From assembly GCF_003572205.1 (NCBI RefSeq), contig NZ_QXNY01000004.1, positions 248,548 to 312,547 of the forward strand: a DNA stretch of 64,000 bases, in the 5' to 3' direction. The notes beneath the pieces were generated by a model, which saw nothing but the letters and a program-made list of their open reading frames with translations, was not told where the DNA came from and ran no database searches. This DNA comes from Algihabitans albus. GTDB taxonomy: Bacteria; Pseudomonadota; Alphaproteobacteria; Kiloniellales; DSM-21159. Numbering within the stretch: position 1 is the first letter of the stretch; each line of letters begins with the position of its first letter. Positions 8,410 through 17,067 of the stretch are shown piece after piece. A program made the translations under genes and the position numbers.

Positions 8410-8961
8410 ATGCCTGAAGACCAAAGCGTCCCCCGCAAGGTCGAGCGTCTGACCGAAATTCTAGGCACCGACCTGCACGACCTCTGCGACGCCGCGGAAG
8501 CGGCAATCGTCGACGGCGGCGGCTTCGGGTGGCTGACGCCGCCGCCGCGGCAGATGATGGAGTCCTACTGGAAAGGAATCCTGGTGGTTCCCGAACGCGA
8601 CCTCTTCGTCGCCCGGTTGGACGGAACGATCGGCGGTTCGGCTCAGCTGGTACGCCCGACGCGAAACAACGAGGCCGGCGCGACCGTCGGAACACTCAGC
8701 ACCTTTTTCCTCGCGCCCTGGTCACGCGGCTACGGCCTTGCGGTACAGCTGATCGAGCGCGTGGCCAAGACCGCCCGCGAGACAGGGTTGGAAGTCCTGC
8801 AGCTGGACGTTCGCGAAACCCAAGAGCGCGCGATCCACGTCTACGAGCAGCTCGGCTTTCGACGCTGGGGGAGTAATCCGCGTTATGCCTGGGTCGACGG
8901 ACGCTGGGTGACAGGGTTCTACTACTACCGAGACCTCGATCCGGACGCCGTGACGCCATGA
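8410..8961 (+). CDS. GNAT family N-acetyltransferase inside the his operon
   Basis: Acyl-CoA-dependent N-acetyltransferase of unknown substrate, 183 residues. The GNAT core is seen as [26 protein letters not shown] (the acetyl-CoA-binding loop and following helix, about 95-120), then [25 protein letters not shown]. It lies between hisH and hisA; its TGA overlaps the hisA ATG (ATGA), so it is translated with the his genes. HisA, HisF, HisH and HisE are all present around it, so it replaces none of them. A role in histidine metabolism is not established; it may simply be co-transcribed. Confidence 0.88.
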   Translation: MPEDQSVPRKVERLTEILGTDLHDLCDAAEAAIVDGGGFGWLTPPPRQMMESYWKGILVVPERDLFVARLDGTIGGSAQLVRPTRNNEAGATVGTLSTFFLAPWSRGYGLAVQLIERVAKTARETGLEVLQLDVRETQERAIHVYEQLGFRRWGSNPRYAWVDGRWVTGFYYYRDLDPDAVTP

Positions 8962-9707
8962 TCTTGTTTCCCGCCATCGATCTGAAGGACGGCAAAGCCG
9001 TTCGGCTGCTGCGCGGCGAGATGGAGGCCGCCACGGTTTTCAACGACGATCCGGCCGCTCAGGCCGAAGCCTTCGCCACTGCCGGATTCGAGTGGCTGCA
9101 TATCGTCGATCTCAACGGCGCCTTCGAGGGACGGCCGGTGAACGCCGACGCGGTGCAGAACATTTTGTGGGCGACACGCCTGCCGGTACAGCTCGGCGGC
9201 GGCATCCGCGACATGGCGACGATCGAGCGCTGGCTGGAACTGGGCGTGACTCGGGTGATTCTCGGCACGGTCGCGATCAAGGACCCGGCCCTGGTCCGCG
9301 CGGCCGCCAAGCGCTTCCCTGGCCGGATCGTGGTCGCGGTCGATGCCCGTGGCGGCCGCGTCGCGGTCGAGGGCTGGTCCGAGGTCAGCGAGACGACGGC
9401 CGTCGATCTCGGCAGGTCCTTCGAGGACGCCGGCGTGACAGCACTGCTCTACACCGACGTGGATCGGGACGGCGCGCTCGAAGGGGTGAATCTGGAGGCG
9501 ACTTCAGCCCTCGCCGAAGCGGTGCGAATTCCGGTTATCGCGTCTGGAGGAGTCGCTTCGATCGACGATCTGGCCGCCCTGATGCCGCTGGAAGAGATCG
9601 GTGTCGCCGGCGTGGTCTGCGGCCGCGCGCTCTACGATGGGCGGATCGATCCGGCTCAGGCTCTGGATCTTCTGGCCGGTTCGCCGGAGGATGGAATCAG
9701 CCCATGA
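8958..9707 (+). CDS. hisA: Phosphoribosylformimino-5-aminoimidazole carboxamide ribotide isomerase
   Basis: Histidine biosynthesis: Amadori isomerisation of ProFAR to PRFAR, the HisF substrate. A (beta/alpha)8 barrel of 249 residues. The N-terminal catalytic Asp is in [17 protein letters not shown]; the phosphate-binding half-barrel loops are QLGGGIRD and IASGGVAS; the second catalytic Asp is in [12 protein letters not shown]. Both ends overlap neighbours by 4 bases (ATGA), indicating translational coupling with the acetyltransferase and hisF. Confidence 0.97.
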   Translation: MILFPAIDLKDGKAVRLLRGEMEAATVFNDDPAAQAEAFATAGFEWLHIVDLNGAFEGRPVNADAVQNILWATRLPVQLGGGIRDMATIERWLELGVTRVILGTVAIKDPALVRAAAKRFPGRIVVAVDARGGRVAVEGWSEVSETTAVDLGRSFEDAGVTALLYTDVDRDGALEGVNLEATSALAEAVRIPVIASGGVASIDDLAALMPLEEIGVAGVVCGRALYDGRIDPAQALDLLAGSPEDGISP

Positions 9708-10549
9708 TGAAGCTGCGCATCATCCCCTGCCTGGACGTCAAGGACGGGCGGGTGGTCAAGGGCGTGAACTTCGTGGGCCTACGCGATGCCGGCGACCCGG
9801 TCGAGCAGGCGAAGATCTACGACGCGGCCGGAGCGGACGAACTCTGTTTCCTCGACATCACGGCCAGTCACGAGAAGCGCGGCATCATCCTGGAGGTGGT
9901 GCGGGCGACGGCCGAGCAATGCTTCATGCCGTTGACCGTCGGCGGCGGCGTGCGGCGCCTGGAGGACATCCGCGAACTTCTGCTGGCCGGCGCCGACAAG
10001 GTCTCGATCAACACGGCCGCGGTCGAAACACCCGACTTCGTGCGGCAGGCCGCCGAGAAATTCGGCAGCCAATGCATCGTGGTGGCAATCGACGCCAAGC
10101 GGGCCGAGCCGGGTGAGGACGGAAACCGGCGTGCCGAAATTCCAAGCGGCTTCGAAGTCTTCACGCACGGGGGCCGCCGGCCGCGCGGCCTGGATGCCGT
10201 CGCCTGGGCCAGGCGGATGGTCGAAGCCGGCGCCGGGGAGATTTTGCTGACCTCGATGGACCGCGACGGTACCAAGTCGGGGTTCGATATCGAACTGACT
10301 CAGGCCGTGGCCGATGCCGTGCCCGTCCCGGTCATCGCCTCCGGTGGCGCCGGAACCTCCGCGCATCTGGTCGAAGGACTGCGCGACGGACACGCGACGG
10401 CCGTGCTGGCCGCCAGCATTTTCCATTTCGGCGAAATCTCTATTGAAGAAGCCAAACAGGCCTTGGCCGAGGCCGGCCTACCGGTCCGGCCGACCGAGCT
10501 TTCCGGAGAGCCGCAGGACTTGGCGATGTCGGAGGGGGTAAAGGTATGA
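9704..10549 (+). CDS. hisF: Imidazole glycerol phosphate synthase, cyclase subunit
   Basis: Cyclase/synthase subunit that uses ammonia from HisH to convert PRFAR to imidazole glycerol phosphate and AICAR. About 281 residues from ATG 9704; the ATG at 9707 is an alternative. A barrel paralogous to HisA: catalytic Asp in [18 protein letters not shown], the LTVGGGVR phosphate loop, the second Asp in [14 protein letters not shown], and the IASGGAGT loop. The length is slightly above the roughly 255 typical, from an insertion around [19 protein letters not shown] and a longer C-terminal tail. Overlaps hisA and hisE by 4 bases each. Confidence 0.97.
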   Translation: MMKLRIIPCLDVKDGRVVKGVNFVGLRDAGDPVEQAKIYDAAGADELCFLDITASHEKRGIILEVVRATAEQCFMPLTVGGGVRRLEDIRELLLAGADKVSINTAAVETPDFVRQAAEKFGSQCIVVAIDAKRAEPGEDGNRRAEIPSGFEVFTHGGRRPRGLDAVAWARRMVEAGAGEILLTSMDRDGTKSGFDIELTQAVADAVPVPVIASGGAGTSAHLVEGLRDGHATAVLAASIFHFGEISIEEAKQALAEAGLPVRPTELSGEPQDLAMSEGVKV

Positions 10550-10866
10550 GCGACGCCGCCGTTCTGGAGCGTCTGCTCGAAACCATTGCCGCGCGCAAAC
10601 AGGCGGACCCCAGCGAGTCCTATACGGCGAAACTTCTGGCAAAGGGCGTCCCCAAGATCGCCCAGAAGGTCGGCGAGGAAGCGGTGGAGACGGTGATCGA
10701 GGCGATGCGCGGCGATCGCGCGGCCTTGGCGGCGGAGAGCGCCGATCTGCTCTACCATTTGCTGGTGCTCTGGACCGCCAGCGGTCTCGATCCGGCGGAC
10801 GTCTGGTCCAAGCTGGCGAAGCGCGCGGGGACTAGCGGCCTATCGGAGAAGGCCGCGCGGAAGTAG
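10546..10866 (+). CDS. hisE: Phosphoribosyl-ATP pyrophosphatase
   Basis: Second step of histidine biosynthesis: hydrolyses phosphoribosyl-ATP to phosphoribosyl-AMP. 106 residues, a stand-alone HisE (MazG-like fold) not fused to HisI. The family helices are visible as [13 protein letters not shown], containing the Glu metal ligands, and [13 protein letters not shown]. The start ATG 10546 overlaps the hisF stop. Last gene of the cluster; the next gene is convergent from the minus strand, 16 bases away. Confidence 0.95.
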   Translation: MSDAAVLERLLETIAARKQADPSESYTAKLLAKGVPKIAQKVGEEAVETVIEAMRGDRAALAAESADLLYHLLVLWTASGLDPADVWSKLAKRAGTSGLSEKAARK

Positions 10867-10882
10867 GACTGACGATCGCGCT

Positions 10883-12178
10883 TTAGGGAGTCTCCTCAGT
10901 CTCGCGCACACAACTCGGCAGACCGTCGGCGAAGAAGCTGTAGTTGAGCAGGAAAGCTTCGTTGATGAGACCATTGCGATTCTCATCGAAACGGTTGTTG
11001 TAGATCCAGACCACTTCTCCGTCCGGCGCCGTCTCCAGGACGCGGCCGGCCTCGCTTTCGACGATCAGGATATTGCCGTTTTCGAGAACCTGATGCCGGC
11101 CGCGCCGATAGGAATAGAAACTCTCTGGTGGGTCGCCTTCGAAGGTGCTCCAGACCTCGTCGGTTTCCGGATCCACCCGCAGGATTGCGGAACGCCCGGT
11201 CCCCATCGCGTTGTCGTAGACGGAGATCGTGCCGTCCGGCAGGAAGTCCGGATCGTGCTGCCGATGCCAGGGCCCGATCCGGGACCATTTCAGTTCACCG
11301 CTTTCCGGGTCGAGAACCGCGACCATGTTCAGCGATCTCAGGCTGATGAGAAGATCGCCCGCGTCAAAAAGAGGGAAAGCGGGCGCCAGTTCCTCCGAGA
11401 GTTCTTCGACGTCGTTCGGATGGAACGGATCGAAGCCGAAGTCGACGACATTGGCACGCTCCTCCCCACGTATGGCAAAGCGACCTTGAAGGCCGTGCGG
11501 CAGAATGACATCGTCCTCCAAGGAGATACGGCGGATTGGCAGCCCGGTTTCCGTTTCGACCTCTACCATGTACTCGCGGTCGCTCTTTCGCTCGACCCCG
11601 TCCGAATCCGGCACGGCTTGCCAGGTCCAAACCGTATCCCGTCCGGAGTTGCTGACGACGTGGTGGAAATTTCCGTCGAGCACCCATTGCGGATCGCCGC
11701 AGCTGTCGAGGCGAGCCAGAACGCCGCCGTTGTCGAAGTTGACGACGATCGAACCATCTTCAAGCGGTACGACCCCATGCAGAAAGACACGATTGGGACT
11801 CTCGCCCTCGGGCGCCAGAATCGCGTAGTCGACCGGCCAGTAGTGGAGTTCGGCGCCCTCGGGGTCGATCAAGCGCAGTCCCGCGAGAGCTTGCCGTCCC
11901 GGCGTCAGCTCGGAGACCAGACGCAGGCCCGGCATCATGCGCTCTGGGTTGAGACTGTTTGTCGGCTCGGCGCCCGGTACCGGCGCTTCGACCAACAGAA
12001 GTGTGGGCTCAATCCCCAGGTCGTGCCGCCAGTTCCGGAAAAGATCGAGCGAGTCCTCATAAAGCTGGGCAACCAGGCTGGTCGGTGGGAGTTGGCGGAA
12101 AGCGACGAAGAAGCCCGCGCAAAAGGCCAAGATCGCAAGCGATAGGAGAAAAACGATGTAAGAGAGGCGCTCGGCCAT
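10883..12178 (-). CDS. Membrane-anchored arylsulfotransferase-like (ASST_2) protein
   Basis: 431 residues. An N-terminal anchor at about 5-27 (YIVFLLSLAILAFCAGFFVAF) is followed by an extracytoplasmic beta-propeller-like domain of the Arylsulfotransferase_2 (PF14269) type. Characteristic repeats are FHHVVSNSGRDTVWTW, the His-Asp blade HDPDFLPDGTISVYDNAMG, and GRHQVLENGNILIVESEAGRV. Authentic ASST enzymes move sulfate from phenolic sulfate esters to phenols without PAPS; whether this family branch is catalytic is not known. Last gene of a four-gene minus-strand cluster, 12 bases after a PAPS-type sulfotransferase gene, which supports a sulfation-related or surface-polymer role by context. Confidence 0.75.
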   Translation of the reverse strand: MAERLSYIVFLLSLAILAFCAGFFVAFRQLPPTSLVAQLYEDSLDLFRNWRHDLGIEPTLLLVEAPVPGAEPTNSLNPERMMPGLRLVSELTPGRQALAGLRLIDPEGAELHYWPVDYAILAPEGESPNRVFLHGVVPLEDGSIVVNFDNGGVLARLDSCGDPQWVLDGNFHHVVSNSGRDTVWTWQAVPDSDGVERKSDREYMVEVETETGLPIRRISLEDDVILPHGLQGRFAIRGEERANVVDFGFDPFHPNDVEELSEELAPAFPLFDAGDLLISLRSLNMVAVLDPESGELKWSRIGPWHRQHDPDFLPDGTISVYDNAMGTGRSAILRVDPETDEVWSTFEGDPPESFYSYRRGRHQVLENGNILIVESEAGRVLETAPDGEVVWIYNNRFDENRNGLINEAFLLNYSFFADGLPSCVRETEETP

Positions 12179-12190
12179 GGTTCAACGCCC

Positions 12191-13279
12191 CTATTGAATT
12201 GGTGACAAGGTACAAGCCTTGCGTTTGAGGTCTTCGTAAAGCGCCTGTGCCGAGGGCAGCAGAGCTTCGAAAGCGGGATCGCCGGGCAGGTCGTATTGGG
12301 ACGGCGCATGCGCACGTTCGACTTCACTCCGCATCGCAGCCGAGCAGTCGACTCCCACACTGTCGGCCAAGCGCTCGACCGTCCGCAGCGGATCCCGACA
12401 GAGGTCCGCATAGTCGATGAAGACGATGGTTTCACTGTCGAGCGCCGCGAAAGCTCGATGCACCGAGACCCAGTAGCTCAGCCAGAAAAGAGGATCATCG
12501 GGAGAACCCGACAGCGAGTCGAAGGCGATTGGCTTGAGATCGGCACCAAACTCGAAGTGCCCGAGTGCTGCCATGTAGCGCCGGGCGAAGGGGTCTTCCG
12601 CATGAATCTCCTGAAAGCGTCGATGTTGACGATAGAGAGACTGGCTGTGAGACAGAGGGTCGCGAAAGGGAATGAGGATGCGGCAGTCCGGAAAGAGAGC
12701 GGGCAGGAGTTCCAGCCGGGCGATATTGGAATTGTTCTTCGACAGATAGCGTCGCGGAGCACCGTCCTGCTCACCGCGTGTACGCAGGGCAATAACTTTG
12801 CGCATTTGCCGGGCGAAGAAGACTTCGAACTCCGGATCTCGGTCTTCCGCCGTCCAACGAGCGATATGATCCTCGCCGTATTTGTCGGGCCAGAAGGTCA
12901 GCCATACCGTCTCTTCGAAAGCCTCGGGACTGTCGTATCCAACGGCCATGCCGTCGCCATGCGGACGCTCACGAAGTGCATTGGTCTTGCGAAAAGGGCG
13001 GGAGAAGCGATCCCAGAGAAGCGGTGCCAGCACAAAGGGCATGTCGCGATAGCTGTTTGTTGCCAACTCTTCGGACGCGGCAAGAACGTTCAGCAAATGT
13101 GTCGTACCGGCGCGCGGCAGGCCGGCGATGAGAATCGGCCGTTCCGGCGGACCCTCGGCAAGGTCCGCAGCGAAAAAGCGATCCTCCATGTCCGCAAGCG
13201 CGAGCTGTAGAGGAAAGCCTGAGAAGGCAAGGCGATGCAGCAGTCGATCGACGCCACTGTAGCGTTCGGCAGAGGTCAT
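12191..13279 (-). CDS. Sulfotransferase family protein (PAPS type)
   Basis: 362 residues from ATG 13279. The 5'-phosphosulfate-binding loop is LPRAGTT (54-60), and the 3'-phosphate-binding segment is LIPFRDPLSHSQSLYRQH, both hallmarks of the Sulfotransfer_3 type. Members transfer sulfate from PAPS to hydroxyl or amine groups; the acceptor is unknown. The start is chosen because it overlaps the TGA of the upstream membrane-protein gene (ATGA); the longer frame to 13438 runs inside that gene. No signal peptide, so it is probably cytoplasmic. It is followed 12 bases later by the arylsulfotransferase-like gene. Confidence 0.85.
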   Translation of the reverse strand: MTSAERYSGVDRLLHRLAFSGFPLQLALADMEDRFFAADLAEGPPERPILIAGLPRAGTTHLLNVLAASEELATNSYRDMPFVLAPLLWDRFSRPFRKTNALRERPHGDGMAVGYDSPEAFEETVWLTFWPDKYGEDHIARWTAEDRDPEFEVFFARQMRKVIALRTRGEQDGAPRRYLSKNNSNIARLELLPALFPDCRILIPFRDPLSHSQSLYRQHRRFQEIHAEDPFARRYMAALGHFEFGADLKPIAFDSLSGSPDDPLFWLSYWVSVHRAFAALDSETIVFIDYADLCRDPLRTVERLADSVGVDCSAAMRSEVERAHAPSQYDLPGDPAFEALLPSAQALYEDLKRKACTLSPIQ

Positions 13280-13644
13280 CGGCGTATCACCAAGGCGATC
13301 ACGGAGACGGCGACGGCCAGTCCGAGAAACAGTGGATCGATGGCCAACGTCGCGGCCTCGTCCAGGCGATACAATCCAAAGGCAAAACCGAGCCAGACGC
13401 AGAAGAGCGCCGCACCCAGCGCCAAAGAGGAACGCCAAAGAATCGCCATGAAGGTTCCCATCAGAGCGACGGCGGCCGTGCGGGCAGCCGCTTCCTTTTC
13501 GGCATCGTCGACCTCTGCCGATTGAAGCAGGCCGGTCACGCTGCGCAAACGCTGCCCGCTGTGCGCGACGACCGCGCCAAGCCCGAGCCAGCGCAGAATC
13601 AGGGCGAATGCCAGGATCCCCAGCAGGAGAAAAACAATCGTCAT
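13276..13644 (-). CDS. Small integral membrane protein of unknown function
   Basis: 122 residues with a hydrophobic N-terminal segment (about 2-22), a soluble stretch containing EVDDAEKEAAARTAAVA, and two further membrane segments (about 60-88 and 98-120). I do not recognise a named family. Its stop overlaps the sulfotransferase start by 4 bases and it follows the 89-residue membrane protein gene after 36 bases, so it belongs to the same operon. A membrane partner of the sulfotransferase or polymer-handling machinery is possible; nothing in the sequence proves it. Confidence 0.7.
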   Translation of the reverse strand: MTIVFLLLGILAFALILRWLGLGAVVAHSGQRLRSVTGLLQSAEVDDAEKEAAARTAAVALMGTFMAILWRSSLALGAALFCVWLGFAFGLYRLDEAATLAIDPLFLGLAVAVSVIALVIRR

Positions 13645-13680
13645 CGGGGCATCGCTCTCATCGGCGGAGGAGCGGAGTTA

Positions 13681-13950
13681 TCAGTTTTTGTGCCCCGGCC
13701 CGTCGCTTGCACCGGCGTGCTGCTGCCGGGCCTTGTGGCGGGCAGCCCGCATCCGTTTGATGGGAAACCAGACGAAGCCGACCAACGCCAGGCCCGCTGC
13801 CGCGAAGAGGGCAAGAATCGCTCCCAGTGCGGAGAGTCCTCCGCCGGGACCGATGTAAGCCAGCGCCGGCGTGGCGCTGGAGAGAAGGAGTGCGCCGCTC
13901 AAGACTGCGTGCCGCCAAAGACTGCGGCTATCGTGTCTCCATCCCTTCAT
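13681..13950 (-). CDS. Small exported/membrane protein with AYIGPGGG motif
   Basis: 89 residues: a basic N-terminus, a hydrophobic signal-like segment ending in TPALA, the mature start AYIGPGGGLSALGAILALF, a second hydrophobic helix through VGFVWFPIKRMR, and a basic tail. From memory, short proteins beginning AYIGPG recur beside sulfotransferase or phosphatase-type genes in surface-polymer loci, but I cannot verify this here. First gene of the four-gene cluster; the ATG at 13950 has GGAGG nine bases upstream. No catalytic motif. Confidence 0.65.
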   Translation of the reverse strand: MKGWRHDSRSLWRHAVLSGALLLSSATPALAYIGPGGGLSALGAILALFAAAGLALVGFVWFPIKRMRAARHKARQQHAGASDGPGHKN

Positions 13951-14221
13951 CGCAACGAACCTCCGACTATCTGTATTTTATCCGATTTCGGACAAGCCGG
14001 CGACGGCCTGCCATGCGCCACGGACTGCGCGGAACGATTGTGGAGACCGTGGCCTGTAATATGTGGCAAAGGAGATGGAACGTTGCCGAGACATCTCTGG
14101 TGCAACGGTATGACTGAGCGGCGGGTGTGATCGTTCGACCGCGAGCAAACCAAGGCTCGGCAGCAGAATGGAGGGGCGTCGCGACCCGAAGCTCGCGCGG
14201 CACTGATAGTACTTGAGCGAG
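13951..14221. other. Gene-free upstream region of the sulfotransferase cluster
   Basis: About 270 bases without a convincing gene; short frames here lack start context and recognisable content. The first part (13951-14000) is locally AT-richer (ATCTGTATTTTATCCG on the plus strand). On the minus strand it offers a TAAAAT -10-like hexamer upstream of the 13950 start, but no good -35 element could be assigned. Confidence 0.4.
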
Positions 14222-14226
14222 TTGCC

Positions 14227-14369
14227 TTTAGGAGACAAGCCCAGGGGACTTCCGACCTCCCTGTCGGGCCACAGCTGTGGCCGCAGCCCCTACGCTCGCC
14301 GGAACAGGTCTAGAAGCCTGGAGACGGCCCCAACTCGGACGAGGGAGCGAAGCCACCTTTTGTCTCAAA
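14227..14369 (+). ncRNA. Candidate structured RNA, long rod-like fold (6S-like architecture possible)
   Basis: Both arms of a roughly 140-nt segment pair over most of their length. The closing stem is 14232-14238 (GAGACAA) with 14360-14366 (TTGTCTC). Then 14243-14252 pairs with 14349-14358 (8 of 10 pairs), 14257-14262 (CTCCCT) with 14342-14347 (AGGGAG), 14263-14265 with 14338-14340, and 14266-14270 (GGGCC) with 14326-14330 (GGCCC). The apical part holds small hairpins (GCTG/CAGC after 14272; CAGG/CCTG around 14305-14320) and a 16-base perfect palindrome at 14267-14282. Asymmetric internal loops interrupt the rod. The overall shape recalls 6S RNA, but the identity is unverified. Plus strand is preferred because at least one G-U pair fits there. 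No coding sequence overlaps it. Confidence 0.45.
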
Positions 14370-14403
14370 TCTGCTCTCCGGTTCCACCCGGGAAACCGAA
14401 GGA

Positions 14404-14433
14404 CTGGCACCCCACGAGACCGTGGGGCGCCAG
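14404..14433 (-). terminator. Terminator-like hairpin downstream of acs
   Basis: CTGGCACCCCACG (14404-14416), loop AGAC, CGTGGGGCGCCAG (14421-14433): a 13-bp stem with a single mismatch, 20 bases past the acs stop on the minus strand. The following minus-strand bases (TCCTTCGGTTT) are only moderately T-rich. It could also end a plus-strand RNA from 14227. Confidence 0.5.
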
Positions 14434-14453
14434 CCGGCAGATCCCTTCAGATA

Positions 14454-16391
14454 CTAGGCACGGTTCATGCGATTGGCGACAAGATCGTCGACCACACCCG
14501 GATCGGCGAGCGTCGAGGTGTCTCCGAGGTTGGAGTAGTCGTTCTCGGCGATCTTGCGGAGGATGCGCCGCATGATCTTGCCGGAGCGGGTTTTAGGCAG
14601 GCCCGGCGCCCACTGAATCAGGTCCGGGCTGGCGATCGGACCGATTTCGCGCCGCACCCACTGCACCAGCTCCTTGCGCAGCGCCTCCTCCGGCTCCTCG
14701 CCGGCCACGAGCGTGACGTAGGCGTAGATACCCTGCCCCTTGAGGTCGTGCGGGTAACCGACCACTGCAGCCTCCGCCACTTTTGCATGGGCGACCAGAG
14801 CGGATTCAACCTCCGCAGTACCCATACGATGACCCGAGACGTTGATCACATCGTCAACCCGGCCGGTGATCCAATAGTAGCCGTCCTCATCCCGACGGCA
14901 GCCATCGCCGGTAAAGTACTTGCCGGGATAGGTCGAGAAGTAGGTCTGTACGAAACGGTCGTGATCTCCATAGACGGTGCGCATCTGCCCCGGCCAGGAG
15001 TCGGCGATGCAAAGGTTGCCTTCGGTCGCGCCCTCGAGATGCTTGCCCTCGGCATCGACGATCACGGGTTTGATACCGAAGAAGGGCCGAGTGGCGGAGC
15101 CGGGCTTCAGGGGCGTCGCGCCCGGCAGCGGCGTGATCAGGATGCCGCCCGTCTCCGTCTGCCACCAGGTATCGACGATGGGGCAGCGTCCTTCGCCGAC
15201 CACGTTGTGGTACCACAGCCAGGCTTCCGGGTTGATCGGCTCGCCGACCGATCCGAGCAACCGCAGGGACGTGCGTTTGGTCTTCTTTACCGGCTGTTCG
15301 CCCTCGCGCATCAAGGCGCGGATGGCAGTCGGCGCCGTATAGAAGATATTGACCTTGTGTTTGTCGCAGATTTCCCACATGCGCGACGCATCCGGGTAGT
15401 TGGGCACGCCTTCGAACATCAAGGTGGTGGCGCCGTTGGCCAGCGGACCGTAGACGATGTAGCTGTGCCCGGTGACCCAACCGACGTCGGCGGTGCACCA
15501 GTAGACCTCGCCGTCGTGATAGTCGAAGACGTACTGGTGGGTCATGGAGGCATAGACCAGATAGCCTCCGCTGGTATGCAGCACGCCCTTCGGCTGACCG
15601 GTCGAGCCGGAGGTGTAGAGGATGAAGAGCGGATCCTCCGCCGCCATCTCCTCGGCCGGGCAGTCGTCGGAAACCTTGCCCAGTTCCTCGTGGTACCAGA
15701 GGTCGCGGCCGTCTGCCCAAGTGATCGAGCCGCCGGTGCGGCGCACCACCAGCACGGTCTTCACGTCGGGACAGGACTCCAGCGCCTTGTCGGTATTAGC
15801 CTTCAACGGCACCTTGCGACCGCCGCGCAGGCCCTCGTCGGCGGTGATTACGAAGGTCGACCCGCAGTCCTGGATGCGGCCGGCCAGGGCATCCGGCGAG
15901 AAACCGCCGAAGACCACGGAATGGATCGCGCCGATCCGCGCGCAGGCCAGCATGGCGTAGGCGGCCTCGGGAATCATCGGCAGATAGAGCGTGACGCGAT
16001 CACCCTTCTGCACACCGTTGGCCTTCAGGACGTTGGCCAGACGGCAGACCTCCTCGTAGAGCTCGCCGTAGGTGATGTGCTTGTGCTCGCTGGGGCTGTC
16101 GCCTTCCCAGACGATCGCCGTGTCGTTCTTCTTGGTGTCGAGGTGCCGGTCGATGCAGTTGTAGGCGACGTTGGTGGTCCCGTCGTGGAACCACCGGATC
16201 TTCACCTCGCCCGGTCCGTAGGAGACGTCCTTGACCGCATCGTAAGGTTTGAACCAATGGATACGCTTGCCCTGCTCGCCCCAAAAGCCTTCCGGGTCGG
16301 CGACCGATTGTTCGTACATCCTCTGATAGCCGGCGGCGTCGATCCAGGCCGTCTCGGCAAACTCGTCGGGTACAGGGTAAGTACTGCTCAT
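14454..16391 (-). CDS. acs: Acetyl-CoA synthetase (acetate-CoA ligase)
   Basis: Activates acetate to acetyl-CoA through acetyl-AMP. 645 residues from ATG 16391, matching the family length of about 650; longer frames exist upstream, but AAAGGGAG lies just before this Met. Adenylation core motifs are [16 protein letters not shown] (P-loop), [16 protein letters not shown], and the hinge/A8 region [14 protein letters not shown]. The C-terminal lysine is Lys605 in [11 protein letters not shown], the residue acetylated by Pat-type enzymes in Salmonella to switch the enzyme off. It lies 178 bases downstream of a Rieske-protein gene on the same strand; the spacing does not demand one operon. Confidence 0.97.
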   Translation of the reverse strand: MSSTYPVPDEFAETAWIDAAGYQRMYEQSVADPEGFWGEQGKRIHWFKPYDAVKDVSYGPGEVKIRWFHDGTTNVAYNCIDRHLDTKKNDTAIVWEGDSPSEHKHITYGELYEEVCRLANVLKANGVQKGDRVTLYLPMIPEAAYAMLACARIGAIHSVVFGGFSPDALAGRIQDCGSTFVITADEGLRGGRKVPLKANTDKALESCPDVKTVLVVRRTGGSITWADGRDLWYHEELGKVSDDCPAEEMAAEDPLFILYTSGSTGQPKGVLHTSGGYLVYASMTHQYVFDYHDGEVYWCTADVGWVTGHSYIVYGPLANGATTLMFEGVPNYPDASRMWEICDKHKVNIFYTAPTAIRALMREGEQPVKKTKRTSLRLLGSVGEPINPEAWLWYHNVVGEGRCPIVDTWWQTETGGILITPLPGATPLKPGSATRPFFGIKPVIVDAEGKHLEGATEGNLCIADSWPGQMRTVYGDHDRFVQTYFSTYPGKYFTGDGCRRDEDGYYWITGRVDDVINVSGHRMGTAEVESALVAHAKVAEAAVVGYPHDLKGQGIYAYVTLVAGEEPEEALRKELVQWVRREIGPIASPDLIQWAPGLPKTRSGKIMRRILRKIAENDYSNLGDTSTLADPGVVDDLVANRMNRA

Positions 16392-16569
16392 CTGCGGTCG
16401 CGCTCCCTTTGCTCTGCTCATTTCAGGGGCGCGGTCGTTGGTCTTGCCGCCCCCAACTGGAAATAGACTTCGCTGCGGCATCGACTATTCCAGAAAAGCA
16501 CTCCGGTTAACAACAGCGGGTCGCGGACCGTAGGCGTACAAGCTAATCGTCGGAAGCGGACAAGAGCGC

Positions 16570-16956
16570 CTAACCGCTGGCGGGCAAGGGCGCGGTCAGC
16601 AGCAACCATCCCTCGTCATCCAGTTCGACATCGATGGCCGTCAGCGACTGTCCGGCACAGGGACCGGAGATGCAGTACCCGGTCGCGGGCTCGAAAAGCG
16701 CCCCGTGGGTGCGGCAGATCGCGTGGGTGCCGGCGGCGTTCATGAAGCGGTCCGGCACCATCTCCAGCGGCACCCCCAGGTGCGGGCAGCTGTTCAGGTA
16801 GCCGTACACGGTCGCGCCGTCGCGCAGCAGCACCAGTTCGCGCGGACCCGAGCGATCATGCACCTGCAGCGACTTGCCCTCGCCATCCTCGATCTCCGTC
16901 AGACGGCAAAGGCGGAGCGGCAGCTCTCGCAAACGACTAAGTGGGGGAGCGGCCAT
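16570..16956 (-). CDS. Rieske [2Fe-2S] ferredoxin-like protein
   Basis: 128 residues from ATG 16956. A single Rieske domain with the cluster ligands in CPHLGVPL (Cys, His) and CRTHGALFEP (Cys, His), as in ferredoxin components of non-haem dioxygenases and NirD-like proteins. No transmembrane helix and no oxygenase domain. A possible second Cys pair (YCISGPCAGQSL) follows, as in Rieske ferredoxins with the GPC loop. The electron partner is not encoded nearby, so the function stays general: small soluble electron carrier. Divergent from the AAA ATPase gene at 17068. Confidence 0.85.
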   Translation of the reverse strand: MAAPPLSRLRELPLRLCRLTEIEDGEGKSLQVHDRSGPRELVLLRDGATVYGYLNSCPHLGVPLEMVPDRFMNAAGTHAICRTHGALFEPATGYCISGPCAGQSLTAIDVELDDEGWLLLTAPLPASG

Positions 16957-17067
16957 AACGCCTCGGTGGTCTCGGTCCAGGCAGCAACTATAGCGGTTTG
17001 AAGCGTTTTGGTGTTCTTTGTGCAAGTACGGAGATCCGACACAGCAACAGGATCAAACGAACCGCCC

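Noticed and set aside
13966-14000. Minus-strand sigma-70 promoter for the sulfotransferase cluster around TAAAAT
   Set aside because: The only -35-like TTGTCC is 9 bases from TAAAAT, too close; no alternative with 16-18-base spacing was found.
14267-14282. Perfect 16-base palindrome GGCCACAGCTGTGGCC as an operator
   Set aside because: It lies inside the paired rod of the candidate RNA, where it forms part of stems; no promoter is placed so that a regulator at this site would make sense.
14277-16466. Long plus-strand open frame of about 730 codons opposite acs
   Set aside because: It is the antisense shadow of acs in high-GC coding DNA; its translation has no domain pattern, while the minus strand encodes a complete acetyl-CoA synthetase.
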